Of a stretch of DNA of 56,544 nt, positions 24,491-34,814 are shown piece after piece. Within the stretch, counting starts at the first letter, position 1. Every line of letters starts with the position of its first letter. Both the position numbers and the translations under genes were made by a program. The DNA comes from Flavobacterium sp. UBA4098 (lineage in GTDB: Bacteria; Bacteroidota; Bacteroidia; Flavobacteriales; Flavobacteriaceae): assembly GCA_002382495.1 (NCBI GenBank), contig DFXW01000021.1, positions 45,364 to 101,907 on the forward strand, read 5' to 3'. The notes beneath the pieces are model-generated. The model had not been told where the DNA came from. It saw only the letters and a list, made by a program, of their open reading frames with translations, and did no database searches.

Positions 24491-27400
24491 TTAATAAATA
24501 TACTCTTCTTTGTTAGCCATCATTTCGTTGTAGTCTTCTTTAGATCCTACAATCGTGTGATCGTATTCTCTCATACCTGTACCAGCAGGAATTCTGTGAC
24601 CTACAATAACATTTTCTTTCAATCCTTCTAAGTAATCTACTTTACCTGCAACAGCAGCTTCGTTTAATACTTTAGTAGTCTCTTGGAAAGAGGCTGCCGA
24701 AATAAATGATTTAGTTTGAAGAGATGCTCTCGTAATACCTTGAAGTACTGGAGTAGCAGTTGCTGTAATGACATCACGAGCTACTACTAAGTTTTTATCT
24801 GTACGTTTCAACAACGAGTTTTCATCACGTAATTGACGAGGCGTAATGATTTGACCTGGTTTCAATGAATCCGAATCACCTGCATCTTCTACCACTTTCA
24901 TTCCGTACAACTTGTCGTTTTCTAAGATGAAATCTTTAGTATGGATCAATTGATCTTCTAAGAACAAAGTATCTCCTGGATCTTGAACTCGTACTTTACG
25001 CATCATTTGACGAATCACAACCTCGAAGTGTTTGTCGTTGATTTTTACCCCTTGTAAACGGTATACCTCTTGAATTTCATTTACCAAGTACTGTTGAACA
25101 GCAGCTGGACCTTGAATTCTTAAAATATCGTCTGGAGTAATAGCACCATCAGACAAAGGAACACCCGCTCTTACAAAGTCATTTTCTTGAACCAAGATTT
25201 GACTAGATAATTTCACTAAGTATTTCTTCACTTCACCGAATTTAGATTCGATGATGATTTCGCGATTACCACGTTTGATTTTTCCAAAAGAAACAACACC
25301 GTCGATTTCTGAAACTACCGCTGGGTTGGAAGGATTACGAGCTTCTAACAACTCTGTAATTCTTGGTAAACCTCCTGTGATATCTCCTGATTTAGAAGAA
25401 CGACGTGGGATTTTTACCAATACTTTACCAGCTTTAATTTTCTCACCATTGTCAACCATCAAGTGGGCACCCACTGGTAAGTTATACGAACGGATTAATT
25501 CATTGTCTTTACCGTAAACCAATAAAGTTGGAATTAATTTTTTGTTTCTTGCTTCCGAAATTACTTTTTCTTGGAAACCAGTTTGCTCATCGATTTCAAC
25601 CATGAACGATTGTCCTTGCTCTAAATCTTCGTAAGCAATTTTACCAGTAAACTCAGAAACAATAACTCCATTATATGGATCCCATTTACAGATTACTTCT
25701 CCTTTTGCAACCGACTGTCCGTCTTTTACAAAAATACTAGATCCGTAAGGGATGTTATTTGTACTTAATAAAATACCTGTTTTTTCATCGATTAATTTCA
25801 ATTCAGTAGAACGAGAAACAACAATATCAACTGCGTTTCCTTCGCTATCTTCTCCTTTAACTGTTTTTAAATCTTCGATTTCTAATTTTCCTGGGAAACG
25901 AGCTACAATGCTTGATTCTTCAGAAATACCTCCTGCAACCCCTCCAACGTGGAACGTACGAAGTGTCAACTGTGTACCTGGCTCTCCAATAGATTGCGCA
26001 GCGATAACTCCAACTGCTTCTCCTCTTTGAGTCATTTTTCCAGTAGCTAAGTTTCTACCGTAACATTTAGCACAGATTCCTTTTAATGCCTCACAAGTTA
26101 ATGGAGAACGAACTTCTACTTTTTCAACTGGAGAAGCGTCGATAGCTTTCACAATTGCTTCTGTAATTTGTTGTCCAGACGCCACTAAAACTTCGTTGGT
26201 CAAAGGATTGATTACATCTTGTAATGCAACACGTCCAAGGATTCTTTCGCCTAAAGATTCTACGATTTCTTCGTTTTTCTTCAAAGCTGAAACTTCAACT
26301 CCTCTTAAAGTACCACAATCTTCAATGTTCACAATAACGTCTTGAGAAACGTCATGTAATCTTCTTGTTAAGTATCCTGCATCTGCAGTTTTAAGAGCGG
26401 TATCCGCAAGACCTTTACGAGCACCGTGAGTAGAGATAAAGTACTCAAGGATCGAAAGACCTTCTTTAAAGTTAGATAAAATCGGATTTTCAATAATTTC
26501 ACCACCACCAGCAGTCGATTTTTTAGGCTTAGCCATCAAACCACGCATACCAGTTAACTGACGAATTTGTTCTTTAGATCCCCTTGCTCCAGAGTCAAGC
26601 ATCATGTATACAGAGTTGAAACCTTGTTGGTCTTCTCTAATGTTTTTCATTGCTGCTTCTGTCAATTGAGCATTGGTAGAAGTCCACACATCAATAACTT
26701 GGTTGTAACGTTCGTTATTAGTGATAAGACCCATGTTATAGTTAGCAGAAATACCTTCAACTTGCTCTCTAGCATCTGCAATTAATTTTGTTTTTTGTTC
26801 TGGAATTCTAATATCCCCTAATGAGAATGACAATCCACCTTTGAAGGCAAATTTATACCCCATATCTTTCATATTATCCAAGAAAGCGGCTGTGGTAGGT
26901 ACATCAGTTACACTTAAAATGTGACCGATAATATCTCTTAAGTTTTTCTTAGTTAATACATCATTGATATATCCAGCAGCTTCTGGAACTACTTCATTAA
27001 ACAAGACACGACCTGCAGTAGTTTGGATTATTTTGTAAACCAACTCTCCATTTTCGTTAAAATCTTTTGCTCTAATTTTCACACGAGCATTCAATTCTAA
27101 TTGCCCTTCGTTTAATGCAATGTTTACCTCTTCAGCAGAATAGAAAGTCAAATCTTGACCTAAAATTTTGTGCTCAGGAGTTGATAAACGCTCTTTGGTC
27201 ATATAATATAGACCCAAAACCATGTCCTGAGAAGGTACCGTGATCGGTGCTCCATTCGCAGGGTTCAGAATATTGTGAGAAGCCAACATCAATAATTGTG
27301 CTTCCAAAATTGCTTCTGGTCCTAATGGCAAGTGAACTGCCATCTGGTCACCATCAAAATCCGCGTTGAACGCCGTACACACTAAAGGGTGCAATTGGAT

Positions 27401-28801
27401 TGCTTTACCTTCAATTAACTTAGGTTGGAACGCTTGGATTCCTAAACGGTGCAAAGTAGGAGCACGATTCAGTAATACTGGGTGTCCTTTAATTACATTT
27501 TCAAGGATGTCCCAAACTACAGGCTCTTTTTTGTCAATTATTTTTTTAGCTGATTTTACCGTTTTAACAATACCTCTTTCAATCAATTTACGGATTACAA
27601 AAGGTTTGTATAATTCAGATGCCATATCTTTTGGGATACCACATTCGAATAATTTCAACTCAGGTCCAACAACAATTACCGAACGAGCAGAATAATCTAC
27701 ACGTTTTCCAAGTAAGTTTTGACGGAAACGTCCTTGTTTCCCTTTTAATGAATCTGATAATGATTTTAATGGTCTGTTAGATTCTGTTTTTACTGCAGAT
27801 GCTTTACGAGTATTGTCGAAAAGTGAATCAACAGATTCTTGCAACATACGTTTTTCGTTTCTCAAGATTACTTCTGGAGCTTTAATCTCCATCAATCTTT
27901 TCAAACGGTTGTTACGAATAATTACACGACGGTATAAGTCATTTAAATCAGAAGTAGCAAAACGACCTCCATCAAGTGGCACCAATGGACGTAATTCTGG
28001 TGGAATAACTGGAACTACTTTCATAATCATCCACTCAGGACGATTTTCACGGTTCAAGTTAGACTCACGGAAAGACTCCACTACTTGTAATCTTTTTAAT
28101 GCTTCTGTTTTACGTTGTTTAGACGTTTCGTTATTAGCACTGTGACGCAAACTGTATGATAACTCGTCTAAGTCGATACGTGCTAATAAATCCATAATAC
28201 ACTCTGCTCCCATTTTGGCAACAAATTTATTTGGATCAAAATCATCTAAATATTGGTTGTCAGCAGGAAGGGTATCTAAAATATTCAAATACTCTTCTTC
28301 TGTCAAGAAATCTAATCTTTGTAATGGCTCTCCTTCAGCATTTTGAGCTATACCAGCTTGGATTACTACGTATCTTTCGTAGTAAATAATCATATCTAAT
28401 TTCTTAGAAGGTAATCCAAGGATATAACCAATTTTGTTTGGAAGCGAACGGAAATACCAGATATGAGCAATTGGCACAACAAGATTGATGTGTCCTACTC
28501 TATCTCTACGTACTTTTTTCTCAGTAACTTCTACACCACAACGGTCACAAATGATTCCTTTATATCGGATTCTTTTGTATTTTCCACAAGCACATTCGAA
28601 ATCCTTAACAGGTCCGAAAATTCTTTCGCAGAAAAGTCCGTCACGCTCAGGTTTGTGCGTTCTATAGTTGATGGTTTCAGGCTTTAAAACTTCACCTCTT
28701 GATTCTTTTAAAATCGATTCAGGAGAAGCAAGTCCTATTGAAATTTTATTGAACCTTTTAACCGGGTTCTTATCTTTGTTATTATTTCTATTATTCATCA
28801 T
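24491..28801 (-). CDS. rpoC: DNA-directed RNA polymerase subunit beta'
   Basis: The largest catalytic subunit of RNA polymerase, 1436 residues. The active-site metal-binding motif NADFDGDQM is at 479-487. The first zinc site uses Cys70, Cys72, Cys85 and Cys88 (CACGKYKR ... CDRCG), and the second zinc site is in CEALKGICAKCYG. The Asn-rich start (MMNNRNNNKDK) is Bacteroidota-like; either of the two adjacent ATG codons could be used. It follows rpoB after an unusually long 266-base spacer with hairpins. Downstream lies a hairpin-terminator and then the DUF3467 gene. Confidence 0.98.
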   Translation of the reverse strand: MMNNRNNNKDKNPVKRFNKISIGLASPESILKESRGEVLKPETINYRTHKPERDGLFCERIFGPVKDFECACGKYKRIRYKGIICDRCGVEVTEKKVRRDRVGHINLVVPIAHIWYFRSLPNKIGYILGLPSKKLDMIIYYERYVVIQAGIAQNAEGEPLQRLDFLTEEEYLNILDTLPADNQYLDDFDPNKFVAKMGAECIMDLLARIDLDELSYSLRHSANNETSKQRKTEALKRLQVVESFRESNLNRENRPEWMIMKVVPVIPPELRPLVPLDGGRFATSDLNDLYRRVIIRNNRLKRLMEIKAPEVILRNEKRMLQESVDSLFDNTRKASAVKTESNRPLKSLSDSLKGKQGRFRQNLLGKRVDYSARSVIVVGPELKLFECGIPKDMASELYKPFVIRKLIERGIVKTVKSAKKIIDKKEPVVWDILENVIKGHPVLLNRAPTLHRLGIQAFQPKLIEGKAIQLHPLVCTAFNADFDGDQMAVHLPLGPEAILEAQLLMLASHNILNPANGAPITVPSQDMVLGLYYMTKERLSTPEHKILGQDLTFYSAEEVNIALNEGQLELNARVKIRAKDFNENGELVYKIIQTTAGRVLFNEVVPEAAGYINDVLTKKNLRDIIGHILSVTDVPTTAAFLDNMKDMGYKFAFKGGLSFSLGDIRIPEQKTKLIADAREQVEGISANYNMGLITNNERYNQVIDVWTSTNAQLTEAAMKNIREDQQGFNSVYMMLDSGARGSKEQIRQLTGMRGLMAKPKKSTAGGGEIIENPILSNFKEGLSILEYFISTHGARKGLADTALKTADAGYLTRRLHDVSQDVIVNIEDCGTLRGVEVSALKKNEEIVESLGERILGRVALQDVINPLTNEVLVASGQQITEAIVKAIDASPVEKVEVRSPLTCEALKGICAKCYGRNLATGKMTQRGEAVGVIAAQSIGEPGTQLTLRTFHVGGVAGGISEESSIVARFPGKLEIEDLKTVKGEDSEGNAVDIVVSRSTELKLIDEKTGILLSTNNIPYGSSIFVKDGQSVAKGEVICKWDPYNGVIVSEFTGKIAYEDLEQGQSFMVEIDEQTGFQEKVISEARNKKLIPTLLVYGKDNELIRSYNLPVGAHLMVDNGEKIKAGKVLVKIPRRSSKSGDITGGLPRITELLEARNPSNPAVVSEIDGVVSFGKIKRGNREIIIESKFGEVKKYLVKLSSQILVQENDFVRAGVPLSDGAITPDDILRIQGPAAVQQYLVNEIQEVYRLQGVKINDKHFEVVIRQMMRKVRVQDPGDTLFLEDQLIHTKDFILENDKLYGMKVVEDAGDSDSLKPGQIITPRQLRDENSLLKRTDKNLVVARDVITATATPVLQGITRASLQTKSFISAASFQETTKVLNEAAVAGKVDYLEGLKENVIVGHRIPAGTGMREYDHTIVGSKEDYNEMMANKEEYIY

Positions 28802-29067
28802 AGTTTTTACTATTGATTTAATTGCAATTAAAAAATTGATTTAGATTTATGAATTATTCCAATTAGTGCATACACTTTTCAAAACAAACCATTCAGCTAA
28901 TACCTCGAATTACTTCTCTAAACTTCAAACTTTCTTTGAAGTGCTAGTTATAAAAACCGGTAGGTTTCAATAAAAAATCGGAACGGTTTACGGGTATAAA
29001 TCCTTAAAAACTTATTATAAATAAGTATTCAGTTCCAATTGAATGGAACTGAATACAGCATTCTTTT
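28802..29067 (-). other. Long structured rpoB-rpoC spacer
   Basis: The 266-base gap has no open reading frame or -7 box that I can support. It contains a perfect 13-bp hairpin (29025-29037 with 29044-29056, GTATTCAGTTCCA and its complement) just after the rpoB stop and an 8-bp hairpin (28922-28929 with 28935-28942) nearer rpoC. The first has only a weak T-rich follow-up on the minus strand, so it could be a partial terminator or an RNase processing site. Confidence 0.6.
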
Positions 29068-32000
29068 TTATTCTTCTAATCTGATATCTAATCCAAGACC
29101 TTTCAATTCATGCATTAATACATTGAATGATTCAGGCAATCCTGGTTCTGGCATTGACTCTCCCTTAACGATTGCTTCGTAAGTTTTAGCTCTACCAATG
29201 ACATCATCAGATTTAACAGTCAAGATTTCTCTCAATGTACTTGATGCTCCATAAGCTTCAAGTGCCCAAACCTCCATCTCTCCAAAACGTTGACCTCCAA
29301 ATTGAGCTTTACCACCCAATGGTTGTTGCGTAATCAACGAGTATGGTCCGATAGAACGTGCGTGCATTTTATCATCTACCATGTGTCCTAATTTCAGCAT
29401 GTAGATTACACCCACTGTAGCTGCTTGGTGGAAACGTTCTCCAGTACCTCCATCATAAAGATGTGTATGTCCAAAACGTGGTACACCTGCTTCATCTGTC
29501 AAGGCATTGATTTCGTCTAAAGAAGCACCATCAAAAATTGGAGTAGCAAATTTTCTACCCAAGTTCATTCCAGCCCATCCTAAAACAGTTTCATAGATCT
29601 GACCAATGTTCATACGAGATGGTACCCCAAGTGGATTCAATACGATATCTACTGGTGTTCCGTCTTCCAAGAAAGGCATATCTTCATGACGAACGATACG
29701 AGCAACAATACCTTTGTTACCGTGACGACCCGCCATTTTATCCCCAACTTTCAACTTACGTTTTTTAGCGATATATACTTTCGCTAATTTCAAGATTCCA
29801 GCTGGCAATTCATCTCCAACAGTAATCGTGAATTTTTCTCTACGTAAAGCTCCTTGCAAGTCGTTCAATTTAATTTTATAGTTATGAATTAAATCATTCA
29901 CCATTTTATTAGTCGCATCATCAGCAACCCATTGACCTTTACTTAAGTGAGCAAAATCTTCAACGGCAAACAACATTTTTTGAGTGTATTTTTTACCTTT
30001 TGGCAAAACTTCCTCACCCAAATCGTTCATAACACCTTGCGATGTTTTTCCGTTTACGATAACGAACAATTTCTCTACTAATTTGTCTTTTAATTCCACA
30101 AATTTAGTTTCGAATTCCAATTCAAGTGCTGTTAAAGCATCTTTATCTTGTGTTCTCTTACGTTTATCTTTTACCGCTCTTGCGAATAATTTTTTATCTA
30201 AAACCACACCGTGTAAAGATGGAGATGCTTTTAATGACGCATCTTTCACATCACCTGCTTTATCTCCGAAGATTGCACGAAGCAATTTCTCTTCTGGAGT
30301 AGGATCTGATTCACCTTTTGGTGTAATTTTTCCAATAAGAATATCACCAGGTTTTACCTCGGCTCCAATTCTAATCATACCGTTTTCGTCCAAATCTTTA
30401 GTAGCTTCTTCAGAAACGTTTGGAATATCATTCGTTAACTCTTCGTTACCTAATTTAGTGTCTCTTACTTCTAATGAGTAATCATCCACGTGAATAGAGG
30501 TAAAGATATCGTCACGAACTACTTTCTCAGAAATTACAATCGCATCCTCAAAGTTGTACCCTTTCCAAGGCATGAAGGCTACTTTTAGGTTTCTACCCAA
30601 AGCCAACTCTCCATTTTGAGTAGCATATCCTTCAGATAAAACTTGACCTGGAACAACTCTATCCCCTTTTCTTACGATAGGTTTCAAGTTGATACTTGTT
30701 CCTTGGTTGGTTTTTCTAAATTTAATTAAGTTGTATGTTTTCTCATCGGAATCAAAACTTACCATTCTTTCTTCTTCAGAACGATCGTATTTAATAGTAA
30801 TGATATTGGCATCAACATATTCAATTGTTCCGTGTCCTTCAGCATTAATTAATACTCTAGAATCCGAAGCCACTTGACGCTCTAAACCAGTTCCTACAAT
30901 TGGAGCTTCTGGGCGAATCAATGGTACTGCTTGACGCATCATATTTGATCCCATCAACGCACGGTTCGCATCATCATGTTCCAAGAAAGGAATCAATGAA
31001 GCTGAAATCGATGCAATTTGATTTGGTGCAACGTCAGTATAATGAACATTAGATGGTTCAATTACAGGGAAATCACCTTCTTGACGTGCAATTACGTTAT
31101 CGGCAGTAATTTTTCCTGAATTATCCATTTGAATGTTAGCTTGCGCTATCATCATTCCTTCTTCTTCTTCAGCGCTTAAGTAAACAGGAGTTGACTCTAA
31201 ATCAACTACACCATTAGTTACTTTACGGTACGGAGTTTCAATGAATCCCATACCATTCACTTTAGCATACACCCCAAGAGATGAAATCAAACCAATGTTT
31301 GGTCCCTCAGGAGTTTCAATTGGACATAAACGTCCGTAGTGAGTATAGTGAACGTCACGCACCTCAAAACCGGCTCTTTCTCTTGAAAGTCCACCTGGTC
31401 CAAGGGCAGATAATCTTCTTTTGTGTGTAATCTCAGCTAATGGATTCGTTTGATCCATAAATTGAGACAATTGGTTTGTACCAAAGAAAGAGTTGATTAC
31501 TGATGATAATGTTTTGGCATTAATCAAATCAATAGGTGTAAACACCTCGTTATCTCTAACGTTCATTCGCTCTCTAATAGTTCTAGCCATACGAGCTAAA
31601 CCAACACCGAATTGTTGAGACAATTGTTCTCCAACTGTTCTAACACGACGGTTTGATAAGTGATCAATATCATCAATCTCTGCTTTAGAGTTGATCAATT
31701 CGATCAAATATTTAACAATGGTAATGATATCTTCTTTGGTAAGCACTTGCTTTTCCATTGGGATATCCAAACCAAGTTTTTTGTTCATTCTGTAACGACC
31801 TACTTCACCTAAGTTGTAACGTTGGTCAGAGAAGAACAATTTATCAATAATGCCTCGAGCAGTTTCTTCATCAGGCGGTTCTGCGTTACGCAATTGTCTG
31901 TAGATATGCTCAACAGCTTCTTTTTCAGAGTTTGTTGGGTCTTTTTGTAACGTATTGTGAATGATAGCATAATCACCTTGATTAGCATCTTCTTTATGTA

Positions 32001-32880
32001 ACAAAATAGATTTAACGTTCGATTCGATGATTTCTTCCACATTATCTTTGTCGATAATGGTATCTCTATCAAGGATGATCTCGTTACGTTCGATAGAAAC
32101 TACTTCGCCTGTATCTTCATCAACGAAGTCTTCGTGCCATGTATTCAATACACGAGCGGCTAATTTTCTACCAATATATTTTTTAAGTCCTGTTTTAGAA
32201 ACTTTAATTTCTTCAGCAAGGTCAAAAATTTCAAGGATATCTTTATCTCTTTCAAAACCAATAGCTCTAAATAAAGTAGTTACTGGTAATTTTTTCTTTC
32301 TATCGATATACGCATACATTACGCTATTGATATCGGTAGAAAATTCTATCCAAGAACCTTTAAAAGGAATTACTCTGGCAGAATATAATTTTGTTCCATT
32401 AGCATGGAATGATTGTCCAAAGAATACACCAGGTGATCTATGTAATTGAGAAACAACTACACGTTCAGCACCATTGATAACAAAAGTACCACTTGGAGTC
32501 ATGTAAGGAATTGTTCCAAGATATACATCTTGTACAATAGTTTCAAAGTCTTCGTGTTCTGGATCGGTACAGTACAGTTTTAAACGTGCTTTTAAAGGCA
32601 CACTATATGTTAGACCTCTTTCTATACATTCTTGAATTGTATAACGTGGTGGATCTACAAAATAATCGAGAAATTCTAATACAAAGTTATTTCTTGTATC
32701 TGTGATTGGGAAGTTTTCCATGAAGGTGTTGTACAACCCTTCGTCGCCTCTTTCGTCAGATTTGGTTTCCAATTGGAAAAAATCTTTAAACGATTTTACC
32801 TGAACATCCAGAAAATCTGGATAAGCAGGAATATTTTTAGTAGAGGCAAAATTCAATCTTTCAGTCTGATTCGTTATCAT
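29068..32880 (-). CDS. rpoB: DNA-directed RNA polymerase subunit beta
   Basis: The second catalytic subunit, 1270 residues from the chosen start. The rifampicin-region sequence runs through FFGTNQLSQFMDQTNPLAEITHKRRLSALGPGGLSRERAGFEVRDVH and the RLCPIETPEGPNIGLI block, and the C-terminal part has KVGDKMAGRHGNKG and GGKAQFGGQRFGEMEVWALEAYG. Two lineage-type insertions relative to shorter homologues are possible but not resolved by eye. The start is set at the ATG at 32880 (MITNQTERLNFAS); the frame extends 27 further codons, but that stretch is lysine/phenylalanine-rich and unlike the family. A hairpin lies between rplL and rpoB. Confidence 0.98.
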   Translation of the reverse strand: MITNQTERLNFASTKNIPAYPDFLDVQVKSFKDFFQLETKSDERGDEGLYNTFMENFPITDTRNNFVLEFLDYFVDPPRYTIQECIERGLTYSVPLKARLKLYCTDPEHEDFETIVQDVYLGTIPYMTPSGTFVINGAERVVVSQLHRSPGVFFGQSFHANGTKLYSARVIPFKGSWIEFSTDINSVMYAYIDRKKKLPVTTLFRAIGFERDKDILEIFDLAEEIKVSKTGLKKYIGRKLAARVLNTWHEDFVDEDTGEVVSIERNEIILDRDTIIDKDNVEEIIESNVKSILLHKEDANQGDYAIIHNTLQKDPTNSEKEAVEHIYRQLRNAEPPDEETARGIIDKLFFSDQRYNLGEVGRYRMNKKLGLDIPMEKQVLTKEDIITIVKYLIELINSKAEIDDIDHLSNRRVRTVGEQLSQQFGVGLARMARTIRERMNVRDNEVFTPIDLINAKTLSSVINSFFGTNQLSQFMDQTNPLAEITHKRRLSALGPGGLSRERAGFEVRDVHYTHYGRLCPIETPEGPNIGLISSLGVYAKVNGMGFIETPYRKVTNGVVDLESTPVYLSAEEEEGMMIAQANIQMDNSGKITADNVIARQEGDFPVIEPSNVHYTDVAPNQIASISASLIPFLEHDDANRALMGSNMMRQAVPLIRPEAPIVGTGLERQVASDSRVLINAEGHGTIEYVDANIITIKYDRSEEERMVSFDSDEKTYNLIKFRKTNQGTSINLKPIVRKGDRVVPGQVLSEGYATQNGELALGRNLKVAFMPWKGYNFEDAIVISEKVVRDDIFTSIHVDDYSLEVRDTKLGNEELTNDIPNVSEEATKDLDENGMIRIGAEVKPGDILIGKITPKGESDPTPEEKLLRAIFGDKAGDVKDASLKASPSLHGVVLDKKLFARAVKDKRKRTQDKDALTALELEFETKFVELKDKLVEKLFVIVNGKTSQGVMNDLGEEVLPKGKKYTQKMLFAVEDFAHLSKGQWVADDATNKMVNDLIHNYKIKLNDLQGALRREKFTITVGDELPAGILKLAKVYIAKKRKLKVGDKMAGRHGNKGIVARIVRHEDMPFLEDGTPVDIVLNPLGVPSRMNIGQIYETVLGWAGMNLGRKFATPIFDGASLDEINALTDEAGVPRFGHTHLYDGGTGERFHQAATVGVIYMLKLGHMVDDKMHARSIGPYSLITQQPLGGKAQFGGQRFGEMEVWALEAYGASSTLREILTVKSDDVIGRAKTYEAIVKGESMPEPGLPESFNVLMHELKGLGLDIRLEE

Positions 32881-33074
32881 CGATGGACAAAATTTTGATT
32901 TAAAAAAAGTAATTTTTTGTGTAAAAACACTGTTTAATTTATACTTTCTTTTTGTAACCAATACATCTTTAAAAGCAATCTAAAATAGGCCACTCTTTTT
33001 CTTCGTATTGATCAAAAACTTTTTCGTATTTTAAACTAATTTATAATAAAAATGGACAACCATTTTATTATACG

Positions 33075-33118
33075 AAAAATGGTTTAGGTCATTGAGTACA
33101 GTACTCAAGACCTAAACC
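33075..33118 (-). promoter_or_regulatory. Hairpin attenuator between rplL and rpoB
   Basis: GGTTTAGGTC at 33081-33090 pairs with GACCTAAACC at 33109-33118, and TTGAGTAC with GTACTCAA inside it, with a single bulged A at 33091. On the minus strand the stem is followed by ATTTTTCG. It begins 23 bases after the rplL stop. A partial terminator at this place is known in the E. coli rplJL-rpoBC operon. Confidence 0.75.
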
Positions 33119-33140
33119 TTGTTCTAAAACTATGTAAAAG

Positions 33141-33512
33141 TTATTTTAACTCAACAACAGCTCCAGCTTCTTCTAAAGATTTTTTAAGCCCTTCAGCTTC
33201 TTCTTTAGATACACCTTCTTTCACGTTGCTTGGAGCACCGTCAACTACATCTTTAGCTTCTTTCAAACCTAAACCTGTAAGTTCTTTTACTAATTTAACA
33301 ACTGCTAATTTAGAAGCACCTGCATCTTTCAATACTACTGTAAATTCTGATTGCTCAGAAGCTCCACCAGCATCAGCACCACCAGCAGCAACTACTACAG
33401 CTGCAGCAGCAGGCTCGATACCATACTCATCTTTTAATATTGTTGCTAATTCGTTAACTTCTTTTACTGTTAGGTTAACTAATTGTTCTGCGAATTGTTT
33501 CAAATCTGCCAT
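33141..33512 (-). CDS. rplL: 50S ribosomal protein bL12 (L7/L12)
   Basis: The flexible stalk protein that recruits translational GTPases, here 123 residues. It has the N-terminal dimerisation/L10-binding helices (MADLKQFAEQLVNLTVKEVNELATIL), the Ala/Gly-rich hinge about residues 33-52, and the globular C-terminal domain with KLAVVKLVKELTGLGLKEAKDVVDGAP. It follows rplJ after 82 bases on the minus strand. No Shine-Dalgarno is present. Confidence 0.98.
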   Translation of the reverse strand: MADLKQFAEQLVNLTVKEVNELATILKDEYGIEPAAAAVVVAAGGADAGGASEQSEFTVVLKDAGASKLAVVKLVKELTGLGLKEAKDVVDGAPSNVKEGVSKEEAEGLKKSLEEAGAVVELK

Positions 33513-33594
33513 TTTTTCTATCGTTTTAAAATGATTTGTAAAATATAATTTATTATTGTGCGCGTTATCTACACTTAATGTAAGCCAAGCTTAA

Positions 33595-34089
33595 TTAAGC
33601 AACCTCTTCGTCTTTGAAGTGGTTTTGAAGAGCAGAAATAACTCGTTGTGCTGGTGATTGAAGTAATCCAATGATTTCGCCAATAAGTTCTTCTTTCGAT
33701 TTGATAGTAGCCAAAGCTTCTAATTGATCGTCTCCAATGTAAATTTCAGAATTAATGAAAGCTCCTTTTAATACGGGCTTATCAGATTTTTTTCTGAAAT
33801 CTTTAATTATTTTTCCAGGTGCATTAGCTATATCTGAAATAAAGATAGCGCTGTTACCAGTTAACACTGATGGCAAGTCACCATAATCATTATCAGAAGC
33901 CTCCATTGCTTTTGCAAGCAAAGTGTTTTTTACAACCTCTAATTTAATGCCTGCTTTAAAACAAGCTCTTCTTAAGTCTGAAGTAGTCTCTGCATTAAGT
34001 CCAGAAATATCAGATACATAAATGATATTTGTACCAGCTAACTGTGCAGTTAATTCTTCAATCGCGATTGATTTTTCTTCTCTAGTCAT
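33595..34089 (-). CDS. rplJ: 50S ribosomal protein uL10
   Basis: The base of the ribosomal stalk that binds 23S rRNA and anchors bL12 dimers; 164 residues, normal length. It starts MTREEKSIAIEELTAQL and has the conserved FKAGIKLEVVKNTLLAKA and a C-terminal helix for bL12 (LQSPAQRVISALQNHF). The gap to rplA is only 22 bases, so a long L10-binding leader of the E. coli type cannot lie directly upstream. Confidence 0.98.
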   Translation of the reverse strand: MTREEKSIAIEELTAQLAGTNIIYVSDISGLNAETTSDLRRACFKAGIKLEVVKNTLLAKAMEASDNDYGDLPSVLTGNSAIFISDIANAPGKIIKDFRKKSDKPVLKGAFINSEIYIGDDQLEALATIKSKEELIGEIIGLLQSPAQRVISALQNHFKDEEVA

Positions 34090-34111
34090 ACTAAAAATTA
34101 TTAACTACCAA

Positions 34112-34801
34112 TTATACTGCTTTTGGATCCAATGCAATTGCAGGACTCATTGTGCTTGTAAGGTGAATACCTTTAATATAGGTACCTTTAGCAGCAGTTG
34201 GTTTAAGTTTGATTAATGTTTGAATAATTTCGTGTGCATTGTCATAGATTTTATCAGCATCAAAAGATACTTTACCTATTCCAGCATGTACGATACCAGT
34301 TTTGTCAACTTTGAAATCGATTTTACCAGCTTTAACTTCTTGAACTGCTTTTGCAACATCCATAGTTACCGTACCTGTTTTTGGGTTTGGCATTAAACCT
34401 CTAGGTCCTAAAACACGACCTAATGGACCTAATTTACCCATAACAGCAGGCATAGTGATGATTACATCAATATCAGTCCAACCGTCTTTAATTTTTTGAA
34501 GGTAATCATCTAAACCAACGTGGTCTGCACCAGCCGCTTTAGCTTCAGCTTCTTTATCTGGAGTTACAAGAGCCAAAACTCTTACATCTTTACCAGTTCC
34601 ATGAGGTAATGTTACCACACCTCTAACCATTTGATTCGCTTTTCTAGGATCTACTCCTAAACGTACTGCGATATCAACAGACTCATCAAATTTTGCAGAA
34701 GCAATAACTTTAATTAATGCCGCAGCATCTTTTAAAGAATACAATTTGTTCTTTTCAATTTTTGAAGCAGCCTCTTTTTGCTTTTTTGTCAATTTTGCCA
34801 T
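34112..34801 (-). CDS. rplA: 50S ribosomal protein uL1
   Basis: The L1-stalk protein that helps move deacylated tRNA out of the E site; in other bacteria it also represses its own mRNA. The 229 residues carry VDIAVRLGVDPRKANQMVRG, MPAVMGKLGPLGRVLGPRGLMPNPKTGTV (the L1 signature) and a typical C-terminus. The gene starts 13 bases after rplK, so the two form the usual L11-L1 pair. Confidence 0.98.
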   Translation of the reverse strand: MAKLTKKQKEAASKIEKNKLYSLKDAAALIKVIASAKFDESVDIAVRLGVDPRKANQMVRGVVTLPHGTGKDVRVLALVTPDKEAEAKAAGADHVGLDDYLQKIKDGWTDIDVIITMPAVMGKLGPLGRVLGPRGLMPNPKTGTVTMDVAKAVQEVKAGKIDFKVDKTGIVHAGIGKVSFDADKIYDNAHEIIQTLIKLKPTAAKGTYIKGIHLTSTMSPAIALDPKAV

Positions 34802-34814
34802 GTCTTTCTCTTAA

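Noticed and set aside
32881..32961. A 27-residue N-terminal extension of rpoB.
   Set aside because: The extra residues are low-complexity and lysine/phenylalanine-rich. The conserved RpoB start fits the ATG at 32880.
24491..34801. Long antisense reading frames opposite rpoC, rpoB, rplA and other genes.
   Set aside because: They are shadows of strongly coding sequence in other frames, have no own promoters and match no family.
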